Below the pieces are notes generated by a model, which worked only from the letters and a program-made list of their open reading frames with translations, had not been told where the DNA came from and did no database searches. From assembly GCF_943913695.1 (NCBI RefSeq), contig NZ_CALTZE010000159.1, positions 1-7,488 of the forward strand: a DNA stretch of 7,488 nucleotides, written 5' to 3'. Both the position numbers and the translations under genes were made by a program. The DNA comes from an uncultured Marmoricola sp. GTDB lineage: Bacteria; Actinomycetota; Actinomycetes; Propionibacteriales; Nocardioidaceae. Shown in pieces: positions 1-5,369 of this stretch (its first letter is position 1; each line of letters opens with the position of its first letter).

Positions 1-81
1 CCCCTTCGTGACGCCCGCTCGTGCCTCGCGGGCTCCTCAGGGAACGGCACCGACCACCAGAGGTCGGCAGAGCCCCCGGTT

Positions 82-119
82 GGTCGAGGAAGGCGCGCAG
101 CGCCTGTCTCGAGACCCGG
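82..119 (+). repeat. Hairpin repeat unit B, copy 1
   Basis: The unit carries a perfect 6-bp stem, AGGCGC (91-96) with GCGCCT (100-105) and a GCA loop, flanked by an imperfect outer palindrome of GGTCGAG against CTCGAGACC. It is identical over 38 bases to 371-408. Confidence 0.8.
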
Positions 120-154
120 GCCGCTTGTGTGGGGCGGTCTGGTGTCGTGCGGGG

Positions 155-188
155 GGTCTCGAGACGGTCGCTGCGCGACCTCCTCGAG
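155..188 (-). repeat. Hairpin repeat unit B, inverted diverged copy
   Basis: This is unit B in the opposite orientation. Its stem is GGTCGC (166-171) with GCGACC (175-180) around a TGC loop. Compared with the reverse complement of copy 1, the stem bases differ on both arms but pairing is kept. Confidence 0.75.
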
Positions 189-370
189 AGCCCGCGAGGC
201 ACGGGCCAGCCCACCCGACGCTCCCTGAGGAGCCCGCGAGGCACGAGCGGGCGTCACGAAGGGGCGCCCTTCGTGGCTCGCTCCGCTCGCACCTCAGGGA
301 ACGGCACAGGCCGCTGCGCTCGCACCTCAGGGAGCGACACCGACCACCAGAGGTCGGCCGAGTCTCTGTC

Positions 371-408
371 GGTCGAGGAAGGCGCGCAGCGCCTGTCTCG
401 AGACCCGG
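371..408 (+). repeat. Hairpin repeat unit B, copy 2
   Basis: It is identical to 82-119, with stem 380-385/389-394 around a GCA loop. It is preceded, as copy 1 is, by the block CGACCACCAGAGGTCGG (341-357). Confidence 0.8.
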
Positions 409-527
409 ACGTCGCGGGGCGCGTGACCCGGGCCGGACCACGTCGTTGAGCCGGGCACGTCGCGCGGAGCCCCGGTGGAGCCGGGGTGCACCACCCCCGG
501 GCGCGACGCTCCCGGAAGAGAGCTCAC

Positions 528-1985
528 GTGCGACCCACCTCCCGTGTCACCTCGGCGCTCGCGACGGCCGCTGCGGCCGTGCTCGCGCTCGGTTTGTCAG
601 CGCCCGGCGCAGCGACCGCGGCCCCCGAGCGGGCCGACGTCTCCGACTTCCTCGCCGGCCAGCTCTCGTCGCTGACGGGGCGCACCACGGTGCTGGTGCA
701 CGGCACCGACACGGCCGCGGCGACCCGCGCGGTCAGGTCCGCCGGGCTGACCCAGCGCACGACGTTCGACAAGATCGGGGTGGTCGTCGCGCGTGGTACG
801 CAGGCGCAGATCCAGTCGGTGCGGTCCGAGCCGGGTGTCACCTACGTCGAGGGCGGCGAGCAGCCGATCCAGATGCTCGACGCGACCTCGCACAACGCCA
901 CCCGCGGGCTCGAGGCGAGCCGCACCCTCACCGGGGCGGACGGTACGCCGCTCACGGGCAAGGGTGTCTCCGTCGGCGTCATCGACTCCGGTGTCGACCC
1001 CAACCACCCCTACTTCCGCGAGCCCGGGGGCGGCTCCGCGGTCGTCGCCAACCTCAAGGCACTGTGCGACCCCACCGAGACGCTCTGCTCGGTGCAGCGG
1101 CTGCCGAAGGTCGTCGACACCGACACGATCTCGGTCGGCGGCCACGGCACCCACGTCAACGGGATCGTCGCCGGTCGCCCGACGACGCTGACCTCCGGAG
1201 CCAAGCTCCAGGGGGCCGCACCGGGCGCCAAGCTGGTGTCGATCTCGACCGGCGCCGCGCTGGTCATCCTCGGCGCCGACAGCGCGCTCAACTGGGTGCT
1301 GGAGAACCACGAGGCGCCGTGCGGGGCCGGCGTACGGGCCACGACCTGCCCACCGATCAAGGTCACCAACAACTCCTACGGCCCGACCGGTGGCGGCGAG
1401 TTCGACCCGCAGTCGGCGACCGTCAAGCTGCAGCGCGCGCTGGCGGCCGAGGGCGTGCTCACCGTGTGGGCGGCCGGCAACGACGGTGGCGACGGCTCGG
1501 AGTCGCTGACCAACCCGCCCGGCCAGGACCCGACCCCCGGCGTGCTGTCGGTCGCGTCCTACTTCGACCAGGGCACCGGCACCCGTGACGGTGCGGTCTC
1601 CGACTTCTCCTCGCGCGGCCTCGCCTCCGACCCCTCGACCTGGCCCGACCTCTCGGCGCCGGGTGAGGACATCACCTCGGCCTGCCGTCCCTACCTGCCG
1701 ATCTGCGCCACCGGTCTGGACTTCCAGAACGGTCCCGGCCCGCTCGACGTCGGCACCTTCAACACCATCAGCGGCACCTCGATGGCCGCCCCGCACGTCG
1801 CGGGCATCGTGGCCCAGCTCTTCCAGGCCAAGCCCGACGCCACCCCCGCGGAGATCGAGCGGGCGCTGACGTCCACGGCCCATCGGTACGCCGACGGGGC
1901 GGCGTACGCCGGCGGCAGCAGCTTCGACAAGGGCTCCGGACTGGTCGACGTGGTCGCGGCAGTGGGGGCACTGACCGGCGGCTGA
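528..1985 (+). CDS. Secreted subtilisin-like serine protease (peptidase family S8)
   Basis: The gene encodes a 485-aa extracellular endopeptidase of the subtilase family. The N-terminus is a typical signal peptide (Arg at 2 and 6, an Ala/Leu-rich core, and an Ala-rich cleavage region near residues 28-33). Residues about 50-110 look like an I9-type propeptide that would act as folding chaperone and inhibitor. The catalytic triad is complete: Asp153 in VGVIDSGVD, His206 in GHGTHVNGI and Ser418 in SGTSMAAPHVAG, with oxyanion-hole Asn318 in AAGNDG. Six cysteines form three close pairs (180/187, 265/274, 386/393), fitting disulfides in an exported protein. There is no C-terminal membrane anchor or sorting signal, so it is probably released. 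I chose the GTG at 528 because GGAAGAGAG (514-522) sits at the right distance and the signal peptide then starts normally; an in-frame GTG at 486 would add 14 basic residues. It appears monocistronic and ends just before a strong stem-loop. Natural substrate unknown. Confidence 0.93.
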   Translation: MRPTSRVTSALATAAAAVLALGLSAPGAATAAPERADVSDFLAGQLSSLTGRTTVLVHGTDTAAATRAVRSAGLTQRTTFDKIGVVVARGTQAQIQSVRSEPGVTYVEGGEQPIQMLDATSHNATRGLEASRTLTGADGTPLTGKGVSVGVIDSGVDPNHPYFREPGGGSAVVANLKALCDPTETLCSVQRLPKVVDTDTISVGGHGTHVNGIVAGRPTTLTSGAKLQGAAPGAKLVSISTGAALVILGADSALNWVLENHEAPCGAGVRATTCPPIKVTNNSYGPTGGGEFDPQSATVKLQRALAAEGVLTVWAAGNDGGDGSESLTNPPGQDPTPGVLSVASYFDQGTGTRDGAVSDFSSRGLASDPSTWPDLSAPGEDITSACRPYLPICATGLDFQNGPGPLDVGTFNTISGTSMAAPHVAGIVAQLFQAKPDATPAEIERALTSTAHRYADGAAYAGGSSFDKGSGLVDVVAAVGALTGG

Positions 1986-2042
1986 CCCCGTCTGTGACGG
2001 GGACACGGGAGTCCGGCACCGCGCTTGGGAGCGGTGCCGGGC
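1986..2042. terminator. Tandem stem-loops between convergent genes, probable bidirectional terminator
   Basis: Two hairpins follow the protease stop codon directly. The first is a 7-bp perfect stem, CCCCGTC (1986-1992) with GACGGGG (1996-2002), and a TGT loop. The second is a 10-bp perfect stem, CCGGCACCGC (2013-2022) with GCGGTGCCGG (2031-2040), and an 8-nt loop; a G-T and a G-C pair extend it to 2011-2042. It ends 11 nt beyond the stop of the opposing oxidoreductase gene, so it can serve both transcripts. There is no U-tract, which is usual in high-GC actinobacteria. Confidence 0.75.
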
Positions 2043-2052
2043 ACCCGGATGC

Positions 2053-2898
2053 TCAGCGACGCGCGGCGACCTGCTCGAGCACCCGCTCGCTGCCGGCGTA
2101 CGGCGCCTCGGCGCGCGGCCAGTGCACCACCAGGTCGGTGAAGCCGAGCTCGCCCGCGTGGCCGGCCAGCTCCTCGAAGCGGTCGACGCTGTCGAGGGAG
2201 AAGCCGGGGGCGGTGTCGAGGCTGAGGTAGCGCGGGAACGCCTCGGCGTCGCGGCCCGCCTCGAGCAGCGCGGACTCGAGGACCTCGCGGGAGCGACGCA
2301 GGCCCGCGAGCCACGAGGCGTCGGTGTCGCCGCCGGGCGCGGTGACCCAGCCGTCGCCGACGCGGGCGGCATAGCTCACTGACCGCGGTCCATTGCCCGC
2401 CACCAGCACCGGCACGGAGCGCACCGTCGGCAGGGTGCGTGCGTCGCGGGTGGAGTACCACCGGCCCTCGGCGTCGACGTGGTCCTCGGCCCGCAGCCGG
2501 AGCAGCAGGTCGGTGAACTCCTGGAAGCGGTCGACGCGCTCGCGCCGGCTGAGCTCCGGGCCGCCGAGGATCTCCGCGTCGCGCTCGCCGCCGGTGCCGA
2601 GACCCAGCAGGAAGCGGCCGCCGGAGAGGTCGTCGAGCGCCTGCACCTCGCGCCACGTGGGCAGCGGGTGCCGGAAGTTGGGAGAGGCCACGAAGGTGCC
2701 GAGCCCGACGCGCGAGGTGACGGTCGCGGCGGCGGCGAGCGTGGGCACGGCGGCACGCCACGGCGCCTCCGGCAGCCCTCCCCACACGAGGTGGTCGTAG
2801 GTCCACGCGTGGTCGAAGCCCAGCTCCTCCACCGCCCGCCAGCGCGGCTCGGCCTCCCGCCAGGGCAGGTCGGGCAGGACCACGACGCCGCACCTCAT
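2053..2898 (-). CDS. LLM-class (luciferase-like) flavin- or F420-dependent oxidoreductase
   Basis: This 281-aa protein is a single-domain TIM-barrel oxidoreductase of the bacterial luciferase-like superfamily and should be cytosolic. Family landmarks are the early YDHLVWGG (34-41), LSGGRFLLGLGTGG (91-104), which is the phosphate/cofactor-binding signature of the family, and VLVAGNGPRSVSYAARVGDGW (164-184), the usual barrel strand and helix. Whether the cofactor is FMN or F420 cannot be settled from sequence alone; many actinobacterial members of this shape use F420. The substrate is unknown. The ATG at 2898 lies 11 nt after the stop of the upstream membrane-protein gene, and the AGGGG ribosome binding site overlaps that stop, suggesting one transcript and coupled translation. 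The pair is divergent from the riboflavin operon, which makes a precursor shared by flavins and F420; a functional link is only a suggestion. Confidence 0.88.
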   Translation of the reverse strand: MRCGVVVLPDLPWREAEPRWRAVEELGFDHAWTYDHLVWGGLPEAPWRAAVPTLAAAATVTSRVGLGTFVASPNFRHPLPTWREVQALDDLSGGRFLLGLGTGGERDAEILGGPELSRRERVDRFQEFTDLLLRLRAEDHVDAEGRWYSTRDARTLPTVRSVPVLVAGNGPRSVSYAARVGDGWVTAPGGDTDASWLAGLRRSREVLESALLEAGRDAEAFPRYLSLDTAPGFSLDSVDRFEELAGHAGELGFTDLVVHWPRAEAPYAGSERVLEQVAARR

Positions 2899-2909
2899 CG
2901 CCGGACCCC

Positions 2910-3359
2910 TCAGTCGCGGAAGAACGGGATGGCCGGCACGGCGAGCACCTGGCCGCGGCCGGCGCGCACCAGCCCGACCACGCAGATCACCAGGTGCGCC
3001 ACGCTGACGACGAGCCAGATCGTGATCGGGATGCCGAGGGGGAAGAAGCCCTGCACCGGCTCGTCACGGGTCAGCGCGAAGAGCAGCCCGAAGTGGGTCC
3101 CGACCAGCAGCACGCTGAGCACGAGGTAGGTCAGTCCCCAGTTGGCGGCGCTACGTCCGTTGGCCGCGGCCACCGGCCCCTGCCGGCGCTGCATCCGCCC
3201 GGCGACGGCCATCGCGATCGAGGCCAGCAGCGAGGAGAGGAAGGGCACGCACATCAGCACGACCAGGCCCAGACCCCAGGCCAGGGCGCCGTTGCGGGTG
3301 ACGGGGTCGGGCGGCGCGCCGACGTACGGCGGCGGTGGGGGCGGCTCGGCGTTGCTCAC
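2910..3359 (-). CDS. DUF4870/Tic20-like small membrane protein
   Basis: The predicted protein has 149 aa. A short Pro-rich head (six prolines at 6-11) is followed by hydrophobic segments at about 24-54 (long enough for one or two passes), 74-96 and 108-131. The C-terminus, with RAGRG (132-136) then VPAIPFFR (141-148), and the NWGLTY start of the second segment match what I know of DUF4870 proteins, membrane proteins of unknown function distantly related to Tic20. I chose the GTG at 3359 because it begins the usual Met-Ser-Asn; the frame stays open to 3578, but that extension is low-complexity and runs antisense through the FMN riboswitch. No ribosome binding site precedes this GTG, while a TACGGT box ends 6 nt upstream, so the mRNA may be leaderless. 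The gene is probably first in a two-gene operon with the LLM oxidoreductase. Family assignment is moderate; function unknown. Confidence 0.75.
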   Translation of the reverse strand: MSNAEPPPPPPYVGAPPDPVTRNGALAWGLGLVVLMCVPFLSSLLASIAMAVAGRMQRRQGPVAAANGRSAANWGLTYLVLSVLLVGTHFGLLFALTRDEPVQGFFPLGIPITIWLVVSVAHLVICVVGLVRAGRGQVLAVPAIPFFRD

Positions 3360-3365
3360 GGGGAC

Positions 3366-3371
3366 ACCGTA
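3366..3371 (-). promoter_or_regulatory. Possible -10 box (TACGGT) for a leaderless transcript
   Basis: On the minus strand the hexamer TACGGT fits the actinobacterial TANNNT pattern. Six bases separate it from the GTG start at 3359, which would put the transcription start at or next to the start codon. I see no clear -35 box, so this is weak evidence alone; the missing Shine-Dalgarno sequence supports it. Confidence 0.35.
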
Positions 3372-3416
3372 GGAGGTCGAGAGCGCCCCGGGGCTGCGGC
3401 CCGGGGAGCACGGGCG

Positions 3417-3432
3417 GGTGAGACGTCTCACC
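3417..3432. promoter_or_regulatory. Perfect 16-bp palindrome, candidate operator
   Basis: GGTGAGAC followed by GTCTCACC is a perfect dyad with no central spacer. A smaller palindrome, GACCGGTC, abuts it at 3433-3440. It sits in the divergent spacer, about 58 bp upstream of the minus-strand GTG start and about 62 bp upstream of the riboswitch, where a repressor or activator could bind. I do not recognise the regulator. Confidence 0.45.
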
Positions 3433-3467
3433 GACCGGTCTGCTGCAGGCACCCGACGGGGGTGTGG

Positions 3468-3493
3468 CAGGCTTGCTCCCGAGCAATCTGCTC
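3468..3493 (+). promoter_or_regulatory. Possible riboflavin operon promoter region with short palindrome
   Basis: CAGGCT at 3468-3473 resembles the TAGGCT-type -10 box of actinobacteria and would place the transcript start just before the riboswitch. It overlaps a dyad, TTGCTC (3473-3478) and GAGCAA (3481-3486), separated by two bases; GAGCA can also pair with TGCTC at 3489-3493. No convincing -35 box is visible. The promoter assignment is tentative. Confidence 0.3.
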
Positions 3494-3620
3494 GCGTGCT
3501 CTGGGGGCGGTGAAACTCCGCACCGGCGGTGAAAGTCCGCGACCCGGTCGCTGCCAGCGGCCGGCTGACCAGGTGCAATTCCTGGACCGACGGTCAAAGT
3601 CCGGATGAGAAGCAGCACGC
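3494..3620 (+). ncRNA. FMN riboswitch (RFN element) aptamer
   Basis: The conserved RFN blocks are present in order: GGTGAAACTCC (3509-3519), CACCGGCGGTGAAAGTCCGC (3521-3540), a variable arm with CGCT/AGCG pairing (3549-3559), GGTGCAATTCC (3572-3582), ACCGACGG (3586-3593) and CAAAGTCCGGATGAGAAG (3595-3612). Helices seen directly include gcgg/ccgc (3507-3510/3518-3521), gcgg/ccgc (3526-3529/3537-3540) and CCAGG/CCTGG (3569-3573/3581-3585). The closing P1 stem is GCGTGCT (3494-3500) with AGCACGC (3614-3620), seven perfect pairs. Family knowledge: the aptamer binds FMN and lowers expression of riboflavin genes. It lies 80 nt before the ribD start, so the whole operon is the expected target. Confidence 0.96.
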
Positions 3621-3699
3621 GGCGGTGGGCCCTGTGGGCGTGCCGCCGAGCCACCCCCTGGGCCGTGGGCACCCACCGACCACCGCCAGGGACGACACC
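3621..3699 (+). promoter_or_regulatory. Riboswitch expression platform with ribD ribosome binding site
   Basis: The ribosome binding site is AGGGA (3688-3692), 7 nt before the GTG at 3700. Three competing pairings are visible. GCGTGC (3638-3643) can pair with 3615-3620, the 3' strand of aptamer stem P1. GGCGGTGG (3621-3628) can pair with CCACCGCC (3680-3687), which abuts the ribosome binding site. CCCTGG (3656-3661) can pair with CCAGGG (3686-3691), covering it. No U-tract terminator is seen, so control is probably at translation initiation. The pairings are read from sequence; their order of formation is inferred. Confidence 0.65.
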
Positions 3700-4746
3700 G
3701 TGGACCACCTCGACGCCGAGCGCCGCGCCATGCGGCGTGCGCTCCGCCTCGCGGCGACGCCCGGCGTACCCCTCGGGCCCAACCCTCGCGTCGGGTGCGT
3801 GCTGCTCGACGCGCAGGGCGGTGAGGTCGCCGAGGGCTACCACCGCGGGGCCGGCACGGCGCACGCCGAGGTGGCGGCGCTGCGCGAGGCCGGCGAGGCC
3901 GCACGTGGCGCGACCGCGGTCGTGACCCTCGAGCCGTGCAACCACACCGGCCGCACCGGCCCGTGCGTCGACGCGCTCCTGGCCGCCGGCGTACGCCGCG
4001 TGGTCTTCGCCCAGCCCGACCCCAACCCGGTCGCCACGGGCGGGGAGCGGCGGCTGCGCGAGGCCGGGGTGGAGGTCGAGGCCGGCCTGCTCGAGCACGA
4101 GGCCCGCTCGATCAACCGGGCCTGGACCTTCGCCCTGGAGCACGAGCGGCCCTTCGTGACCTGGAAGCTCGCGACCACCCTCGACGGGCGCAGCGCGGCG
4201 GCCGACGGCACCAGCCGCTGGATCTCCTCGCGCGCCGCGCGCCTCGACACCCACCGCCTGCGCGCGCAGTGCGACGTGATGATGGTCGGCACCGGCACGG
4301 TGCTCGACGACGACCCGCAGCTGACCGTGCGCGACGAGGTCGACGTACCCCTGCCGTACCAGCCGCTGCGTGCCGTGGTGGGGCTGCGCGACCTCCCGCC
4401 GGACCGCCGCGTGCTCGACGACCACGCGCCCACCGTGCGGCTGCGCACCCGCGACCCTCGCGAGGCGCTGCTCGAGCTGCACGAGCGCGGTCTGCGGCAC
4501 GTCTTCCTCGAGGGCGGCCCGACGCTGGCGGCGGCGTTCCTGCGCGCCGGCGTGGTCGACGAGGTGGTGGCCTACGTCGCGCCGATGCTGCTCGGCGCCG
4601 GGCTCTCCGCGGTGGGCGACCTGGGCATCACCACGATCAGCCAAGCGTGGCACCTGCGGGCCGACGACGTGACCGTGCTCGGCACGGGGGAGGAGACCAA
4701 CGTGCGACTGACCATGACCCCCATCCCGAGGCTGGAGGAGGCCTGA
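3700..4746 (+). CDS. ribD: Bifunctional diaminohydroxyphosphoribosylaminopyrimidine deaminase / 5-amino-6-(5-phosphoribosylamino)uracil reductase RibD
   Basis: This 348-aa cytosolic enzyme carries out the second and third steps of riboflavin synthesis: it deaminates the pyrimidine ring formed by GTP cyclohydrolase II, then reduces the ribosyl side chain with NADPH. The N-terminal deaminase domain has the zinc site His55-Ala-Glu57 and PCNHTGRTGPC with Cys80 and Cys89. The C-terminal reductase domain starts near residue 150 with RPFVTWKLATTLDGR, followed by VGTGTVLDDDPQLT (196-209) and LEGGPTLAAAFL (270-281). The length is normal for the fused form. I chose the GTG at 3700 because AGGGA lies 7 nt upstream and it leaves about ten residues before the conserved MRRAL helix; the ATG at 3730 is possible but would clip it. 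It is first in the operon and directly under the FMN riboswitch. Its stop overlaps the ribE start (TGATG). Confidence 0.95.
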   Translation: MDHLDAERRAMRRALRLAATPGVPLGPNPRVGCVLLDAQGGEVAEGYHRGAGTAHAEVAALREAGEAARGATAVVTLEPCNHTGRTGPCVDALLAAGVRRVVFAQPDPNPVATGGERRLREAGVEVEAGLLEHEARSINRAWTFALEHERPFVTWKLATTLDGRSAAADGTSRWISSRAARLDTHRLRAQCDVMMVGTGTVLDDDPQLTVRDEVDVPLPYQPLRAVVGLRDLPPDRRVLDDHAPTVRLRTRDPREALLELHERGLRHVFLEGGPTLAAAFLRAGVVDEVVAYVAPMLLGAGLSAVGDLGITTISQAWHLRADDVTVLGTGEETNVRLTMTPIPRLEEA

Positions 4747-5369
4747 TGTTCACCGGCATCGTCGAGGAGCTCGGCACCGTCGTCGACCTCACCGACCAGG
4801 GCGACGCCAAGCGGATCACGATCGAGGCCTCCGTGGTCACCGCGGGCTCCGCCCTCGGCGACTCGATCGCCGTCGACGGCTGCTGCCTGACCGTCGCCTC
4901 GCTGCAGGAGCCGGTCGGGTCGATCGAGGCCAGCGTCGTCACGCCCGGGCGCTTCACCGCCGACGTGATGCTCCAGACCCTCGAGCTGACCTCGCTCGGC
5001 TCCCTGGAGCCGGGCGCGAGGGTCAACCTCGAGCGCGCCGTCACCCCCACGACCCGCCTCGGCGGACACCTGGTCCAGGGCCACGTCGACGCGACCGGCG
5101 AGGTGCTGCGCCGTACGCCGGGGGAGCACTGGGAGGTCGTCGAGGTGTCCCTGCCCGCGCACCTGGAGCGCTACCTCGTGCCGCAGGGCTCGATCACCGT
5201 CGACGGCGTCAGCCTCACGGTCGTCGAGGTCGGCGCGAGCTCCTTCACCGTGAGCCTGATCCCCGAGACGCTCGCCCGCACCGTGCTCGGCACGCGCGCG
5301 GTCGGTGCGACGGTCAACCTGGAGGTGGACGTGATCGCCAAGTACGTCGAGAAGATGGTGCGCCGATGA
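4746..5369 (+). CDS. ribE: Riboflavin synthase, alpha subunit
   Basis: The 207-aa protein catalyses the last step of the pathway, the dismutation of two 6,7-dimethyl-8-ribityllumazine molecules to riboflavin and 5-amino-6-ribitylaminouracil. It has the family start MFTGIVEELG and two tandem lumazine-binding barrels. The first spans about 1-97, with DSIAVDGCCLTV (39-50; Cys46 and Cys47). The second starts at GGHLVQGHVDATGEV (106-120) and carries the matching motif GSITVDGVSLTV. The two related motifs show the internal duplication typical of the trimeric enzyme. A strong ribosome binding site, GGAGGAGG (4734-4741), lies inside the end of ribD, and the ATG shares one base with the ribD stop. Its own stop overlaps ribBA by 4 nt. 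The symbol ribC is used for this enzyme in some species. Confidence 0.96.
   Translation: MFTGIVEELGTVVDLTDQGDAKRITIEASVVTAGSALGDSIAVDGCCLTVASLQEPVGSIEASVVTPGRFTADVMLQTLELTSLGSLEPGARVNLERAVTPTTRLGGHLVQGHVDATGEVLRRTPGEHWEVVEVSLPAHLERYLVPQGSITVDGVSLTVVEVGASSFTVSLIPETLARTVLGTRAVGATVNLEVDVIAKYVEKMVRR

Larger units (their letters stand above)
1..264. repeat. 43-bp perfect inverted repeat with 178-bp spacer
   Basis: Bases 1-43 are the exact reverse complement of 222-264; the match breaks at base 44 against 221. The left arm starts at the window edge, so the true repeat may be longer. The spacer contains hairpin unit B and its inverted copy, so the whole could fold as nested stems. There is no transposase, and I see no target-site duplication, so this is not called as an insertion sequence. 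Confidence 0.85.
1..408. repeat. Cluster of interleaved GC-rich palindromic repeats (REP/BIME-like)
   Basis: This gene-free stretch is built from two repeat types. Type A occupies 1-43 and returns as a perfect inverted copy at 222-264; degenerate A-like copies lie at about 263-301 and 307-334, each ending in CTCAGGGA. Type B is a hairpin unit at 82-119 and 371-408 (38 identical bases), with an inverted, diverged copy at 155-188. A and B are joined the same way twice: 35-119 and 325-408 form a composite direct repeat that includes the shared block CGACCACCAGAGGTCGG. Open frames crossing the block are Arg/Pro-rich and follow the repeat, so I do not call a gene. The block resembles dispersed intergenic repeats I recall from Nocardioides genomes; that assignment is inference. 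Bases 409-527, between the repeats and the protease gene, show only a 6-bp GC hairpin (481-486 with 495-500) and the protease ribosome binding site. Confidence 0.85.

Noticed and set aside
1..264. Insertion sequence bounded by inverted repeats
   Set aside because: The 178-bp interior cannot encode a transposase, and no target duplication is visible; at most it is a non-autonomous element.
1..408. CRISPR array
   Set aside because: Repeats are few, of two types, in both orientations and unevenly spaced, with no unique spacers of uniform length and no cas genes nearby.
8..1588. Long + strand open frame running through the repeats and most of the protease gene
   Set aside because: It is Arg/Pro-rich, crosses the repeat block, and is out of frame with the complete catalytic triad of the S8 protease. 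It is a high-GC shadow.
597..2372. 591-codon minus-strand open frame opposite the protease
   Set aside because: It has no recognisable domain, overlaps the intact protease and part of the oxidoreductase gene, and its composition is that of an antisense high-GC frame.
3386..3406. CCCCGGGGC / GGCCCGGGG hairpin in the divergent spacer
   Set aside because: The stem has a mismatch and the sequence is pure G/C, as expected by chance at this composition; it has no clear position relative to a gene end.
3360..3578. N-terminal extension of the DUF4870-like protein
   Set aside because: It runs antisense through the riboswitch, has no family similarity that I can see, and the protein starts normally at the GTG at 3359.
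3529..3699. Upstream extension of the ribD reading frame
   Set aside because: The extension lies inside the FMN riboswitch and its expression platform; the good ribosome binding site and the family N-terminus both point to the GTG at 3700.
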